Shown here: positions 33,462-42,872 of the stretch, one piece after another
Layout: each line of letters begins with the position of its first letter
Position numbering within the stretch: position 1 is the stretch's first letter
From: Candidatus Hydrogenedentota bacterium
GTDB taxonomy: Bacteria; Hydrogenedentota; Hydrogenedentia; Hydrogenedentales; SLHB01
Length of the DNA: 64,000 nt
Assembly: GCA_020848835.1 (NCBI GenBank)
Contig: JADLHJ010000033.1
Location: 62,001 to 126,000, forward strand
Reading direction: 5' to 3'
Made by a program: the position numbers and the translations under genes
The notes under the pieces: generated by a model
What the model was told of the DNA's origin: nothing
What the model saw: the letters and a program-made list of their open reading frames with translations, nothing else
Database searches by the model: none

Positions 33462-34411
33462 CAGAATGCCTCCACTTCGACGGGGACGCGATCGATAAAT
33501 GCGAGCGTGTCGTCCAGCGATTTCACGCCTTCCGAACCACCCATCGCCTGCACTGTCAACGCGCCGACTGCGTTCGCGAGTTGCACGCTTTTATGCAACT
33601 CCCAACCCTGCGTGTAGCCGTAGACAAACGCGCCGCAGGCTGCATCGCCCGCGCCGGTTGTATCGACAACGTCCACGCGGTGCGCGGGCACGCGCATGCG
33701 TTCGGTAGTGCTCTTTACAAACATGCCCCCGTCGCCAAGTTTGATCACCGCAATGTCTGGTCCGCGATCGAGATAAAAATCCGCGATGGCTTCCGGCTCC
33801 TGCTTGCCCGTGTACATGCGCGCTTCTTCCAGGCTCGACATGACAACATCGAGAAACGGCAACGCCGTCTCGATGCGCGGGTACCACACATCCAGTCCAT
33901 CGTAGCACGTATCGACCGAGGTAGTCAGTCCAATTGACTTGGCCTTTTCAAGTATGCGGCTGATAGGAGGCCCGTCGAGACCAGGGGTAACCGCCGGACC
34001 GCCCCAATGGACGTGTTTCGCGCCGTGGAATTTCTCCGTGTTGATATCGCTCTCGCGCAAGGTGCGGCTGCAACCGGGATGATGGAGGAAGGTGCGTTCG
34101 CCATCTTTGCTGACCAGCACCACCGTCGCGGGCGTGCCTTCGGTGGTGGTGCGCTGCAAGTGACGCAAGTCCACGCCGCAGTTTTCCAACGCGCCGGCGC
34201 AATAATCGCCGAAGCCATCAGTGCCCAGTTTTCCCATGAAAGCGACTGAGCCGCCGAGCTTTGCGATGACGGCGGCAGCCACTGCGGCAAGTCCGCCGAG
34301 ATGAATTTCAAGGGTGGGGATGAGTTCGAGTTTGCCGCGGGGAGGAAAGGACTCGACGGGGCGCGCCATGACATCCGCGCACGCGAGCCCTAGACAAATG
34401 ACGTCTGCCAT
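33461..34411 (-). CDS. PfkB-family carbohydrate kinase
   Basis: 316 residues from the ATG at 34411. The N-terminal GGLAAVAAAVIAKLGG matches PfkB signature 1, and DTTGAGDAACGAFVYG near the C-terminus holds the catalytic GAGD of signature 2. The fold is that of ribokinase, 2-keto-3-deoxygluconate kinase and fructokinase; substrate is not evident. It is the first gene of a three-gene unit with the Pro-rich protein and LptD, so a link to LPS sugar supply is possible but unproven. Confidence 0.85.
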   Translation of the reverse strand: MADVICLGLACADVMARPVESFPPRGKLELIPTLEIHLGGLAAVAAAVIAKLGGSVAFMGKLGTDGFGDYCAGALENCGVDLRHLQRTTTEGTPATVVLVSKDGERTFLHHPGCSRTLRESDINTEKFHGAKHVHWGGPAVTPGLDGPPISRILEKAKSIGLTTSVDTCYDGLDVWYPRIETALPFLDVVMSSLEEARMYTGKQEPEAIADFYLDRGPDIAVIKLGDGGMFVKSTTERMRVPAHRVDVVDTTGAGDAACGAFVYGYTQGWELHKSVQLANAVGALTVQAMGGSEGVKSLDDTLAFIDRVPVEVEAF

Positions 34412-34663
34412 TCTCAAATCCCCGATCGGCCTTGGTTGCCGCACTCACATAACTCATTAACCTTCAGGGAGTTGCAAAGATACAGCAAACCCACCACGCA
34501 ACTCCGCAACGGCAGTATAACACCTCTGCACATTCGCCGCAACGATTGATGCATATACTACCCAATATATTGTGGTCTAACCGCAAGGCTAACCGCCCAT
34601 CCACAATATCCGCGATCGAATTGCGTTGAAAGATTGACGCCAGATATCACCATCAAATTCATA
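34412..34663. other. intergenic region upstream of the PfkB gene
   Basis: About 250 bases without a supported gene, probably holding the promoter of the PfkB-LptD unit. Several AT-rich stretches near 34555-34590 could be -10 elements; I cannot choose one. Confidence 0.4.
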
Positions 34664-34744
34664 AAAAGGAGCACGGGCGTCCCGTCCGTGATTGAAAGCT
34701 AGTGCGAACTAACTCATCACGGGCGGGACGCCCGTGCTCCTTTT
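34664..34744. repeat. 29-bp inverted repeat with 23-base loop, dispersed palindrome family A
   Basis: Arms 34664-34692 and 34716-34744 pair with a single G-T-type mismatch; each contains GGAGCACGGGCG. A second copy with a shorter, unrelated loop lies at 40918-40980. Conserved arms with a variable loop indicate a mobile or recombining palindromic element. It lies 28 bases beyond the GH67-like stop codon and could also terminate transcription. Confidence 0.85.
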
Positions 34745-34771
34745 CGCGCACTCTTAATGTTGTGCCATCAA

Positions 34772-37099
34772 TTACTTCTTGATCAACCAAATCTCGTTCA
34801 GGCGCGAACGCTGCCGCCAATTGAGGTGTTGTTCATCCGGCACGTCCCACGTGATCACTATCGTGCCGTCTTCCGTCGCGCTTGCGGGCACGGGAAACTC
34901 TTTAAACTCCGCGGGCGTCTTTCCGTCTTTCGTCGGCTGTACACGCTCGCCGTCGACTTTCGTCAACGCAACACCCTGCCCCGTCATGCGCAGCACGTAG
35001 TTGCCACCCGGCTCGACGGGATAGCGCACGCCCACGGGCCAATCGAGATAGGTCATCCACGAAATGCGATCGCGGCATAGACCGTTGTCTTTCCATACGT
35101 GATCGGGATTCAGACTGCGCTCGTGATTCGGATCGGAGTCGGTCGTTTCACCGCGCAACACGCGCTGCGCTTTGCTCACGTTGCCGACGCTGTCGTAGAA
35201 CGCGCAACCCTCAGGATTTTCCCACGTCGCGATCTCCTTCAAGCGCGCGATCTGCGCGTTTTTGTCGGTCATCTCGCGCACTTTTTTGAATTCGTCTTCC
35301 AACCACCAACGGTTATTCAGCGGACGATCCACCATGTCAAGCACTGCGCCACGCTCAGCACCGCTCGCGGTGTATTTCTCTACGCTGGTTTGGAGTTGAA
35401 TGCTCTTGAACAACGCTTCACACAATTCATCGATGCGCTTGCGCAGATCCGCGCGCACCGGAGCGTTCACGGCGCGGTTCATAATCGCCGTTGCGGCGTC
35501 CATCGCTGCCGCGGGATCGGATGCGTTCGCGATGAGCGCCGCGTTCGCTTGTTCTTCCAGCGCCGTTTCAAAAATATTGCGGTGGCGTTGATACGCATCG
35601 TATACCGCGCGCAATTGATACATCTGCCAGCGCCAGTCGCCGCGCAACTCCGGTGCCTTCGCATCCAGCGCGTCCCACAATGCGAGCGTCGCGTCGATGC
35701 CGCCGTTCTCGCCGATCGGACCTTCCCAATTTTTCTCCAACGCGAGGATGCCGTCGGCAGCTTCTTCCGCCACCTTCGCGCCGAAGAACGTGCGCGTATA
35801 CGCTAGTACCTGATCTCGCACGGGCATCTTCGGGTCCCATGCGCTGAGGCTCCAAATGACCTTGTTCATATCGTCGTGTACGCCGTCGGAGTACGTGAGG
35901 AAACCGTCTGTTAACGGCGCGTAGTAATTGTGCAGCGCAGACTCGAAAATCGGACGCGGATTAACGCATTCGCGGCCAAGTGTCATCCCAAACGCCGCGT
36001 CCCACCACGTAACCGGATATTGCGCGCGCACGCTGTGCGTGATGTCAGGATAATGACGGTGCTTGTATTGCGCGGGCATGCGGCGGCGCCCTTCTTCCAT
36101 ACGCGGACTGCTGGGGCCTGACACAAGACCCGTGAGCCACTTTGGCTGTTCGCGGTTCATGTATTCGTAGAAGTAATCGACCTGCGTCTTGTTGAACCCT
36201 TGAAGCGAAATCCAGATGCCGCACTTTGGAAAATGCTTTTTCACTATCTTGGAAACATCGACGAGGTACGGCATCACCAACGAAGGATCGTTATCGCCGG
36301 GATCGCCGCCGGGGAAAAATACGCCATCAAGCCGCGCGACTTTCTTGCAGAAGTCTTCGTATTGCTGCAACTGCGCCGCGCGCTTCGCCTCGTCCTTCAG
36401 ATCGAAATCGGCGGGCGTCCACACCCAGTAATCGAGATCGTACTTCGCGCAAATCTCGCCCATGGCCAGGTTTGCTTCTTCACGAGACAACTTCATCAGC
36501 GGCGAACTGCGATCATCTTGAAACGGAATATTCTCAATGCAGTTCGTGCCGAAAAACGCCAACTCGCGAATGTACTGATCAAATTGCTCAACCGTCCACG
36601 CGTCCCACGAATTCGCCGCATGGCGATAGCCAAGCTGGTGGCCACGAATGGCATAAGCGGGTGTGGAGTAGCCAAAATTATCGGTGGAGATTAGCGTTTG
36701 CGCTTCAAGTGAACGCAAGTTACTCAGTAACTTCCCAACACCAAACAGCAGGCCGCGGCGGGATGGAGCGCTGATCGTGATTGTCGCGTCTTCGCCCTGA
36801 ATCGTCGACTCAATTAATTCGAAATCTTCGCTTGTTTTCCATGCGGACTTGTCATCTCGCTTGTCTACCAATTGAATACGAAAATTGGACCCTTTGAACT
36901 TTCCACCATTCTCAATCTCAAGCCTTTTTCCGGTTCGCTTGGCGAATTCTTCGACCAGCACCTGCGCCACAACCGACTCAGTTTTGCCAGCCTGACCTTT
37001 CGATACATGCACGGTCGCGTTTGAGTAATCGATCGGCGCCATGACCGGAGCGAGCGGCGTAGCCGCAAGCAATAAAGGTATTAGTAATTGAAAATACAT
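34772..37099 (-). CDS. GH67-like (alpha-glucuronidase N-terminal type) secreted glycosidase
   Basis: 775 residues from the ATG at 37099, with GAGAGG upstream. Signal peptide about 1-21. Residues 22-130 form the alpha/beta N-terminal domain found before GH67/GH20 barrels. A TIM barrel follows (about 150-480) with WTVEQFDQYIRELAFFGTN, DYWVWTPADFDL and GVFFPGGDPGDNDP. A helical region and a beta-sandwich finish the chain. Acidic residues suited to catalysis are plentiful, but I cannot assign the pair. Substrate is probably a uronic-acid or hexosamine glycan. Confidence 0.6.
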   Translation of the reverse strand: MYFQLLIPLLLAATPLAPVMAPIDYSNATVHVSKGQAGKTESVVAQVLVEEFAKRTGKRLEIENGGKFKGSNFRIQLVDKRDDKSAWKTSEDFELIESTIQGEDATITISAPSRRGLLFGVGKLLSNLRSLEAQTLISTDNFGYSTPAYAIRGHQLGYRHAANSWDAWTVEQFDQYIRELAFFGTNCIENIPFQDDRSSPLMKLSREEANLAMGEICAKYDLDYWVWTPADFDLKDEAKRAAQLQQYEDFCKKVARLDGVFFPGGDPGDNDPSLVMPYLVDVSKIVKKHFPKCGIWISLQGFNKTQVDYFYEYMNREQPKWLTGLVSGPSSPRMEEGRRRMPAQYKHRHYPDITHSVRAQYPVTWWDAAFGMTLGRECVNPRPIFESALHNYYAPLTDGFLTYSDGVHDDMNKVIWSLSAWDPKMPVRDQVLAYTRTFFGAKVAEEAADGILALEKNWEGPIGENGGIDATLALWDALDAKAPELRGDWRWQMYQLRAVYDAYQRHRNIFETALEEQANAALIANASDPAAAMDAATAIMNRAVNAPVRADLRKRIDELCEALFKSIQLQTSVEKYTASGAERGAVLDMVDRPLNNRWWLEDEFKKVREMTDKNAQIARLKEIATWENPEGCAFYDSVGNVSKAQRVLRGETTDSDPNHERSLNPDHVWKDNGLCRDRISWMTYLDWPVGVRYPVEPGGNYVLRMTGQGVALTKVDGERVQPTKDGKTPAEFKEFPVPASATEDGTIVITWDVPDEQHLNWRQRSRLNEIWLIKK

Positions 37100-37135
37100 A
37101 GTCCCAACCTCTCTTCCGCTCTTTCGGTATTTCCT

Positions 37136-37161
37136 CGTTCCCAAGCTCCAGCTTGGGAACG
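37136..37161. repeat. perfect 12-bp palindrome (CGTTCCCAAGCT/AGCTTGGGAACG)
   Basis: Two 12-base arms with a 2-base centre, between the ettA stop and the GH67-like start. On the minus strand it follows ettA by about 30 bases and could attenuate read-through into the hydrolase gene. The sequence looks like a dispersed repeat unit. Confidence 0.6.
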
Positions 37162-37189
37162 CACTCTTGAAAAGCTCCGCTTTGATCTT

Positions 37190-38866
37190 TTACTTCTTCA
37201 CCAACTTCCGATACCTGCTTCGGCGATTCTCAAACAGCTTAGTGCCCATTTCCTTCATGCGCCAATCTTCGTACTCTTTGAAGTTACCAGTAAACCAACG
37301 CACGTTTCCTTCGCCTTCGAACACGATCAGGTGCGTGCAAATACGATCGAGAAAGAAACGGTCGTGACTCGTCAGCAGCACGCAGCCGCCGAAATTCTGA
37401 ATCGCTTCTTCCAGCAAGCGCAATGTATTTACATCCAGATCGTTAGTCGGTTCGTCGAGCAGAATTACGTTGCCGCCTTCTTTCAGCAGCTTGGCAAGGT
37501 GACAGCGATTGCGTTCACCGCCGGACAACTGATCGACTGTCTTCTGCTGATCGGTGCCCTTGAAACCGAATCGCGACAGGTATTGACGAATCGGCACCTT
37601 CTGTTTGCCGAGCGTTATGTCCGCCGCGCCACCGCTAACTTCATCCAACAAACTCTTCCCGCCTTCAAAGGAAGACCGTTCCTGATCGACGTATGACAAT
37701 GATACTGACGATCCAATCTTCACATCGCCCGCGTCCGGCTGTTCTTTGCCGACGATCATCCGCATCATCGTCGTCTTGCCGGTTCCGTTCGGACCGACGA
37801 TACCCACGACCGCCCCTTTCGGCACCATGAAGTTCGCGTCTTTGAATAACACCTGATCGCCGAACTGCTTCGTCACATTCTTAAACTCAATCACGTCGTC
37901 GCCGAGTTCCGGCCCAGGCGCCACGGAGATCACGGAACTGTCCTGTTTGCTTGCCGCAGCCTCGCGCGCGATCAATTGCTCGTACTGCGTAATACGCGAA
38001 CGGCTCAATTCCTGGCGGTCCTTATTGCTCATACGTATCCACGCGAGCTCGTGTTCCAGCGCGCGTCCGCGCGTATCTTTCTTCTCTCCCGCGGAAAGTT
38101 TCTGCAGCTTCTGCTCGAGCCACGTCGAATAGTTGCCTTCCCACGGAATGCCGTGGCCGCCTTCAATTTCCAAAATCCATTTCGTGACGTTGTCGAGGAA
38201 GTAGCGATCGTGCGTGACGATGATCACCGTGCCGGGGTAATCGCGCAATTGATGTTCGAGCCAATCGACCGTTTCCGCGTCAAGATGGTTGGTCGGTTCG
38301 TCGAGCAGCAACAAATCGGGTTTGTCGAGCAGCGCTTTGCACAAGGCCACGCGCCGCTTCTCACCGCCGCTCAGCGTGCCGATGACGCGATCGTCATCCG
38401 GCAGACACAACGCTTCGCTCGCGTGCGCCATGTGCGTATCAAGGTTCCAGGCATCCACCGCGTCTAGCTTGTCCTGCAACACCCCCATGCGATCGATGGC
38501 CGCCTGCATATCGTCGTCCGACATTTCTTCGCCCATCTTCGCGGTGAGCGTTTCATACTCGCGCAAAAGCGCCGTGGTGCTCGCAAACGACGATTCCAAT
38601 ACGTCGCGCACCGTCGCTTCGAGATCGAAGACGGGCTCCTGCGGCACGATGCCTGCACGGAACCCCTTCGTGATCTCCGCTTTGCCGATGAACTCGTCGT
38701 CCATCCCCGCCATGATGCGCAGCACGGTCGATTTACCCGAACCGTTCTCGCCCACGATCCCGATTTTTGCACCGGGATAAAAGCTGAGGTAAATGTCTTT
38801 TAATACGTGTTTCTGCCCGTAATGCTTGTTCAACCCAAGCATCGTGAAAATATACTGCTCCGCCAT
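37190..38866 (-). CDS. ettA: energy-dependent translational throttle protein EttA (ABC-F)
   Basis: 558 residues, the normal EttA length. Two ABC domains: Walker A GENGSGKST and GPNGTGKTT, signatures LSGGEKRRVALCKALL and LSGGERNRCHLAKLL, and Walker B LLLLDEPTNHLD and VILLDEPTNDLD. The inter-domain linker (ALEHELAWIRMSNKDRQ) is the helical P-site tRNA interaction motif. There are no membrane segments. EttA binds the ribosomal E site and gates entry into elongation according to the ATP/ADP ratio. Confidence 0.95.
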   Translation of the reverse strand: MAEQYIFTMLGLNKHYGQKHVLKDIYLSFYPGAKIGIVGENGSGKSTVLRIMAGMDDEFIGKAEITKGFRAGIVPQEPVFDLEATVRDVLESSFASTTALLREYETLTAKMGEEMSDDDMQAAIDRMGVLQDKLDAVDAWNLDTHMAHASEALCLPDDDRVIGTLSGGEKRRVALCKALLDKPDLLLLDEPTNHLDAETVDWLEHQLRDYPGTVIIVTHDRYFLDNVTKWILEIEGGHGIPWEGNYSTWLEQKLQKLSAGEKKDTRGRALEHELAWIRMSNKDRQELSRSRITQYEQLIAREAAASKQDSSVISVAPGPELGDDVIEFKNVTKQFGDQVLFKDANFMVPKGAVVGIVGPNGTGKTTMMRMIVGKEQPDAGDVKIGSSVSLSYVDQERSSFEGGKSLLDEVSGGAADITLGKQKVPIRQYLSRFGFKGTDQQKTVDQLSGGERNRCHLAKLLKEGGNVILLDEPTNDLDVNTLRLLEEAIQNFGGCVLLTSHDRFFLDRICTHLIVFEGEGNVRWFTGNFKEYEDWRMKEMGTKLFENRRSRYRKLVKK

Positions 38867-38946
38867 GAAGGAACTTACCTTGCCTTTCTAATGATCCGAA
38901 TTTCGTAAGCGCATGTTTTGCGCGACCGTTGATGGACTCTTGCCTA

Positions 38947-39048
38947 ACATCCCCCTGAATCCCCCTTCAAAGGGGGACCAACTACGGCGCCGTAAACGTT
39001 GATTGGGAACTCTTAAGTCCCCCTTTGAAGGGGGATTCAGGGGGATGT
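38947..39048. repeat. perfect 31-bp inverted repeat with 40-base loop, palindrome family B
   Basis: Arms 38947-38977 and 39018-39048 are exact reverse complements, and each arm contains its own smaller palindrome CCCCCTT/AAGGGGG. It fills the gap between the ettA start and the monooxygenase stop. The lack of any mismatch implies a recent insertion or gene conversion. Confidence 0.88.
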
Positions 39049-39051
39049 GCA

Positions 39052-39357
39052 TTACCAGCCGCTATCTTCCGGAAAACAATTCGAATACTTCACGCTCTTG
39101 CGTGGCTCCGCCATCATCGGCTCGACCGCATCGCGCCACTTCTTATAATGATCGGTTTCCTTGTGCCGCGCGGGATCGTCCGCAGTGCGGTACACCTCCA
39201 CCAGCACAAATTTCGACGCGTCGTCCTGCTGTTGAATCACGTCAAACCGCGCGATGCCCAGCTCTTTCACGCTGTTCTGCGCGTTTTCAACTGTCGCCGC
39301 GCGAAAAGCATCTTCCTGGCCAGGCTGAACATGAACATGAACATGCACTACGAGCAT
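39052..39357 (-). CDS. antibiotic-biosynthesis-monooxygenase (ABM/YgiN) domain protein
   Basis: 101 residues. A ferredoxin-like fold with the ABM pattern: [16 protein letters not shown], then [25 protein letters not shown] and the closing [10 protein letters not shown]. Relatives include quinol monooxygenase YgiN and autoinducer-2-phosphate isomerase LsrG; which applies cannot be told. The start overlaps the end of the membrane protein gene by 10 bases. Confidence 0.85.
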   Translation of the reverse strand: MLVVHVHVHVQPGQEDAFRAATVENAQNSVKELGIARFDVIQQQDDASKFVLVEVYRTADDPARHKETDHYKKWRDAVEPMMAEPRKSVKYSNCFPEDSGW

Positions 39358-39950
39358 TGGGAAATGTCTCCATCTACGATCCGCATCACCCAGTCCTGAA
39401 TCGAATAGTTTTCGGGAACGTCACCATTTTCCGAGACAGCATAGCTTCCGTCGCCTTCCGATGACAATCGGCGCTGTGATCTATAATGGCTCGTTAAGAC
39501 CATATCTGGACCGTCATGTTCATAACTACCAGGTTCACCTATTCCGATAATCCCTATTTCTCCCTTGGCTCTTTGCCACGTTTTAGTGAGCTGATAGTGG
39601 CCCCCGCGATGCAATGACAGTCGGGCACTTTGGTTTTCTCGTCGCCCTTCTAGCACCATGAGACGTGTGAATCTGGAGTAGCGCCAAAGTTCTTGTATAA
39701 GCCAAGGTGTAACCCTAAGAAACGCAAGAGTGCCGATGTCCGAGATCCACGGTGGAAGAAGACTCCACAATGGAGCCCCTTTCATCACGAGCAACGTAGT
39801 CAGACAGAGCGGGCCAATGTATGGTATCCATATAGGCGAAGCCTTCCTCTTTGCAAAGGCCCAATCTGCCACTACAACAATGGTAATAAGCCAGTTGAAA
39901 AAAATTACGCCGCTTCCAAGGAACAGTAATTTCAGGATCAAATCAGTCAT
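39348..39950 (-). CDS. membrane protein of unknown function
   Basis: 200 residues from the ATG at 39950; an in-frame start also exists at 39974. Hydrophobic segments lie at about 3-27 and 40-58, with more weakly hydrophobic stretches to about 85. The C-terminal half is soluble and polar ([29 protein letters not shown]). Base composition is lower in GC than its neighbours, which hints at recent acquisition. No family recognised. Confidence 0.5.
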   Translation of the reverse strand: MTDLILKLLFLGSGVIFFNWLITIVVVADWAFAKRKASPIWIPYIGPLCLTTLLVMKGAPLWSLLPPWISDIGTLAFLRVTPWLIQELWRYSRFTRLMVLEGRRENQSARLSLHRGGHYQLTKTWQRAKGEIGIIGIGEPGSYEHDGPDMVLTSHYRSQRRLSSEGDGSYAVSENGDVPENYSIQDWVMRIVDGDISQCS

Positions 39951-39986
39951 CTTCGATTCCCAAGACGTTGTCAAGCAAACGATCGG

Positions 39987-40817
39987 CTAGTCGCCCAGCA
40001 GTCCAAACCGTTTCATCAACAACCGATCCGCCATGCGCGTTGGCAAGATACGTTTTAGCGCGGGATACAGATGCCCGCCGTGTCCCACCCGCAAGATGTT
40101 TGGTGTGCTATCGCGCGTGGTGGCATTTACGATCTGTTTCGCGACCGATTCCGCCGAATCGGAATAGTGCTGCGACGCTTTCGCCCGTTTCGCAATGCCC
40201 TCGGCAAATCGCTGGTAAGGTGAGTCAGATTTGGTAATCACGTGCCCCGCCGCCGTCTCGCCGAACCGCGATTTCACGCCGCCCGGCTGCACAATGACGA
40301 CATCAATCCCAAACGGCATAAGCTCCATCCGCGCGGCCTCGGAGATGGAATGCAGCGCAGCCTTCGACGCGCAGTAGATTCCCGCGAACGGCGTGGTGAG
40401 AATTCCAGAGATGCTTCCAATGTTCACGATGCGCCCGCGCTTCGCAGCGATCATGTGCGGCGCGACGGCCTTCATCATTTCAATCACGCCGACGATATTC
40501 GTCTCGAACTGCGCGCGCACCTGTTCCGCGGTCACATCGAGTATCGGACCCATCTGTCCGTAGCCCGCATTGTTCACGAGCATATCGATCCTCCCTGCCA
40601 TCGCGACGACCTTTTCGACCGCCGCCGCGATCGAGTCCGCGGAATTCACATCCAAAGTCAACGCAACAACATTCGGCCCCGTGACAATGTCCGCGAGCAC
40701 TTCAGGCTTGCGTGCCGTCGCAAACACGTGATGCCCCCGCAAGGCGTATTCAACCGCCAGCGCCCGGCCGATGCCGGTCGAACAGCCAGTAAGAAGCACG
40801 ACTTGATTGCTGCGCAT
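39987..40817 (-). CDS. short-chain dehydrogenase/reductase
   Basis: 276 residues from the ATG at 40817, with AGGAA upstream. The cofactor loop TGCSTGIG (about 9-16), the NNAG motif and catalytic YCASK (YxxxK) are intact, and the RKPEVL segment after beta-2 suits NADP. It belongs to the classical SDR family. The long C-terminal tail (KRILPTRMADRLLMKRFG) resembles retinol-dehydrogenase-like members. Substrate unknown. Confidence 0.88.
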   Translation of the reverse strand: MRSNQVVLLTGCSTGIGRALAVEYALRGHHVFATARKPEVLADIVTGPNVVALTLDVNSADSIAAAVEKVVAMAGRIDMLVNNAGYGQMGPILDVTAEQVRAQFETNIVGVIEMMKAVAPHMIAAKRGRIVNIGSISGILTTPFAGIYCASKAALHSISEAARMELMPFGIDVVIVQPGGVKSRFGETAAGHVITKSDSPYQRFAEGIAKRAKASQHYSDSAESVAKQIVNATTRDSTPNILRVGHGGHLYPALKRILPTRMADRLLMKRFGLLGD

Positions 40818-40917
40818 GGAAGTTCCTTGGGAAACCGGGAGAATAGCAAATCTCGCCGAGATCTGTGATTTCTTTGCTCGATGCGAAAGACACGAAGCTA
40901 GCTCGGCGTTATGAAGC

Positions 40918-40980
40918 AAAGGAGCACGGGCATCCTGCCCGTGTTGGATCTAATCACGGGCGAGACGCCCGTGCTCCTTT
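40918..40980. repeat. second copy of palindrome family A (26-bp arms, 11-base loop)
   Basis: Arms 40918-40943 and 40955-40980 carry the same GGAGCACGGGC core as the copy at 34664-34744, with a few arm substitutions and a different loop. It ends 9 bases beyond the stop codon of the oxidoreductase ending at 40989. Confidence 0.85.
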
Positions 40981-40988
40981 CTATGACC

Positions 40989-42134
40989 TCACTTCGCGGG
41001 CACGTCGATCCACTTCCTCTCTTTCCACGACTTCAAACCAAGTTCCGCGAGTTGCACACCCTTTGCGCCTTCTTTGAGGTCCCAGCGGAAGGGCGCTTCG
41101 AAAGCGACGTGGCGCAGGAAAAGTTCCCATTGCGCTTTAAAGGCGTTGTCGTACGCGATGCCCGTGGGCATTTGCTCCCAGCCTGCGCGGTAATCGATGG
41201 GGGAATCGATATCAGGATTCCACACGGGACGCGGCGTGGTGGCGTCGTGTTGTACCCAGCATTGGCGCAGGCCGGCGACGGCGGAACCGTGCGTGCCATC
41301 AACGTGCAGTGTTAACAAGTCGTCTCGGCGCACGCGCGTGCACCACGATGAATTGAATTGGCAGATGATCCCACGATCGGTGGTGAACATCCCGTACGCC
41401 GCATCGTCGGTATCGGGCTTGTAAGGCTTGCCTTGCTCATCCCAACGCTTCTTGATGTGCGTCGCGCCGAGCGCGCATACGCTGGTGACGTTGCCAAACA
41501 AATTATCGATCACGTAGCGCCAGTGACAGAACATGTCGAGAATAATGCCGCCGCCCTCCTTCGCGCGGTAATTCCACGATGGGCGTTGCAGCGGTTGGTG
41601 TTCGCCGGTGAAGACCCAATAGCCAAAGTCGCCGCGCACGTTGAGTATCTCGCCAAAGAATGCCGTATCGATCAGATACTGCAACTTGCGCAAACCAGGC
41701 AGCCAGAGTTTGTCCTGCACGACGCCATGTTTGATGCCCGCGTTTACCGCACGCTTGTAGAGGTCGAACCCATCCGCTGAACTCGTCGCGACGGGCTTCT
41801 CACAATAGACGTGTTTACCCTTCGCGATTGCGGTTTTCACATCTTCATAACGGCGCAAGGTCGTCTGCGCATCGAAATAGATCGGATAACGGTCATCTTT
41901 CCACAGTTCGGCGAGGTTCGTTGTATACGCAAGGCCGCCATGCTTCTCCGCGAGTTTCGCAAGTTTCGCTTCGTTGCGGCCCACCAGCACGGGCTCAGGC
42001 ATCAGCGTGACGCCGCCCGGCCCAGTAATGCCGCCTTGCGCGCGTATCGCGAGAATCGATCGCACCAGGTGCTGGTTCGTGCCCATGCGTCCAGTGACGC
42101 CATTCATGATGATGCCGATGCGTTGCGTAGTCAA
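40989..42134 (-). CDS. Gfo/Idh/MocA-family oxidoreductase
   Basis: 381 residues from a TTG at 42134, with AGGGGA upstream. N-terminal Rossmann fold (GVTGRMGTN) and the conserved YCEKPVA lysine-proline motif at about residues 105-111 are present. The GEHQPLQRPSWNYRAKEGGGIILDMFCHW segment belongs to the C-terminal substrate domain. Relatives oxidise sugars, inositols or their acids with NAD(P). Substrate unknown. Confidence 0.88.
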   Translation of the reverse strand: MTTQRIGIIMNGVTGRMGTNQHLVRSILAIRAQGGITGPGGVTLMPEPVLVGRNEAKLAKLAEKHGGLAYTTNLAELWKDDRYPIYFDAQTTLRRYEDVKTAIAKGKHVYCEKPVATSSADGFDLYKRAVNAGIKHGVVQDKLWLPGLRKLQYLIDTAFFGEILNVRGDFGYWVFTGEHQPLQRPSWNYRAKEGGGIILDMFCHWRYVIDNLFGNVTSVCALGATHIKKRWDEQGKPYKPDTDDAAYGMFTTDRGIICQFNSSWCTRVRRDDLLTLHVDGTHGSAVAGLRQCWVQHDATTPRPVWNPDIDSPIDYRAGWEQMPTGIAYDNAFKAQWELFLRHVAFEAPFRWDLKEGAKGVQLAELGLKSWKERKWIDVPAK

Positions 42135-42177
42135 TGCAGGTCCCCTGTTTTCTCGATTGAACGTAATTGGTGGAGAT

Positions 42178-42213
42178 TATGGGACTAATGGGACGTATGG
42201 GACAAATGGGATA
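42178..42213. repeat. four tandem 9-bp repeats (wATGGGACn type)
   Basis: TATGGGACT, AATGGGACG, TATGGGACA and AATGGGATA follow each other directly. It is a short microsatellite-like array in the leader of the oxidoreductase gene, between the TTG start at 42134 and the acetyltransferase stop. Confidence 0.7.
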
Positions 42214-42329
42214 TAGACAATCGGTTGCGGATAGTAGCGCCTCGTTCGCCAGAACGCGGCGCATTGTTCCGAAGCGCGCCGGCTTCGGCGAAGCAGGCGC
42301 TACTTGTGCGCATTTATTTGTTCATTTAA

Positions 42330-42773
42330 TTACAGGTGAAGCCGCATCGACAGCATTGTGGATCGTGTAAATCCGTGGCGTTCGTAGAGACGTTGGGCGC
42401 CGTGGTTGTCGTGATCGGTGTGCAGGTGGATTCGCGCGCAACCTTCGGCCTTGCATAATGCGATAGCCGCATCGAGGAGTTGTGAGCCGATGCCCTTTCC
42501 GCGGTGCTCGGGGTGGACAACAATGTCGTCGAGAATAGCGACCGTAGCGCCGAGCGCTGTACTGACCGTAAAGAGCAAATTTACCAGACCCACTGCGCGA
42601 CCGTTTTCACGAAAGACAAGAATGCGGCCAACGCCTGGATCGTCGAGAATCCGCCGGACGCCTTTGGCTTGCAGCACAATATCAGGATGGAAGTCTGCTT
42701 CCTGCGCGAAGAGGAAGCCAAGCAGTTCGACGAGCTGCGAAAGATCGCCCAGTGTTGCAGGTTCAACAGACAT
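42330..42773 (-). CDS. GNAT-family N-acetyltransferase
   Basis: 147 residues. The acetyl-CoA-binding motif A is present as VVHPEHRGKGIGSQLLDAAI (about 91-110), followed by CARIHLHTDHDNHGAQRLYERHGF, the usual motif B. The N-terminal part (ELLGFLFAQEADFHPD) should form the acceptor site. Acceptor unknown. Confidence 0.9.
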   Translation of the reverse strand: MSVEPATLGDLSQLVELLGFLFAQEADFHPDIVLQAKGVRRILDDPGVGRILVFRENGRAVGLVNLLFTVSTALGATVAILDDIVVHPEHRGKGIGSQLLDAAIALCKAEGCARIHLHTDHDNHGAQRLYERHGFTRSTMLSMRLHL

Positions 42774-42872
42774 CTAAGGTGATCGTGAGGTTATCGCGTG
42801 GTTTCACGGTGCGCGCATTTCAGGTTGTTACTTCACACGTACCTATGCGCACAAATCCGCGATGCGCGCAGA

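Noticed and set aside
33137-33937. 266-codon plus-strand frame
   Set aside because: It is antisense to the Pro/Ala/Gln protein and PfkB gene and consists of Ala/Val/Arg-rich low-complexity sequence.
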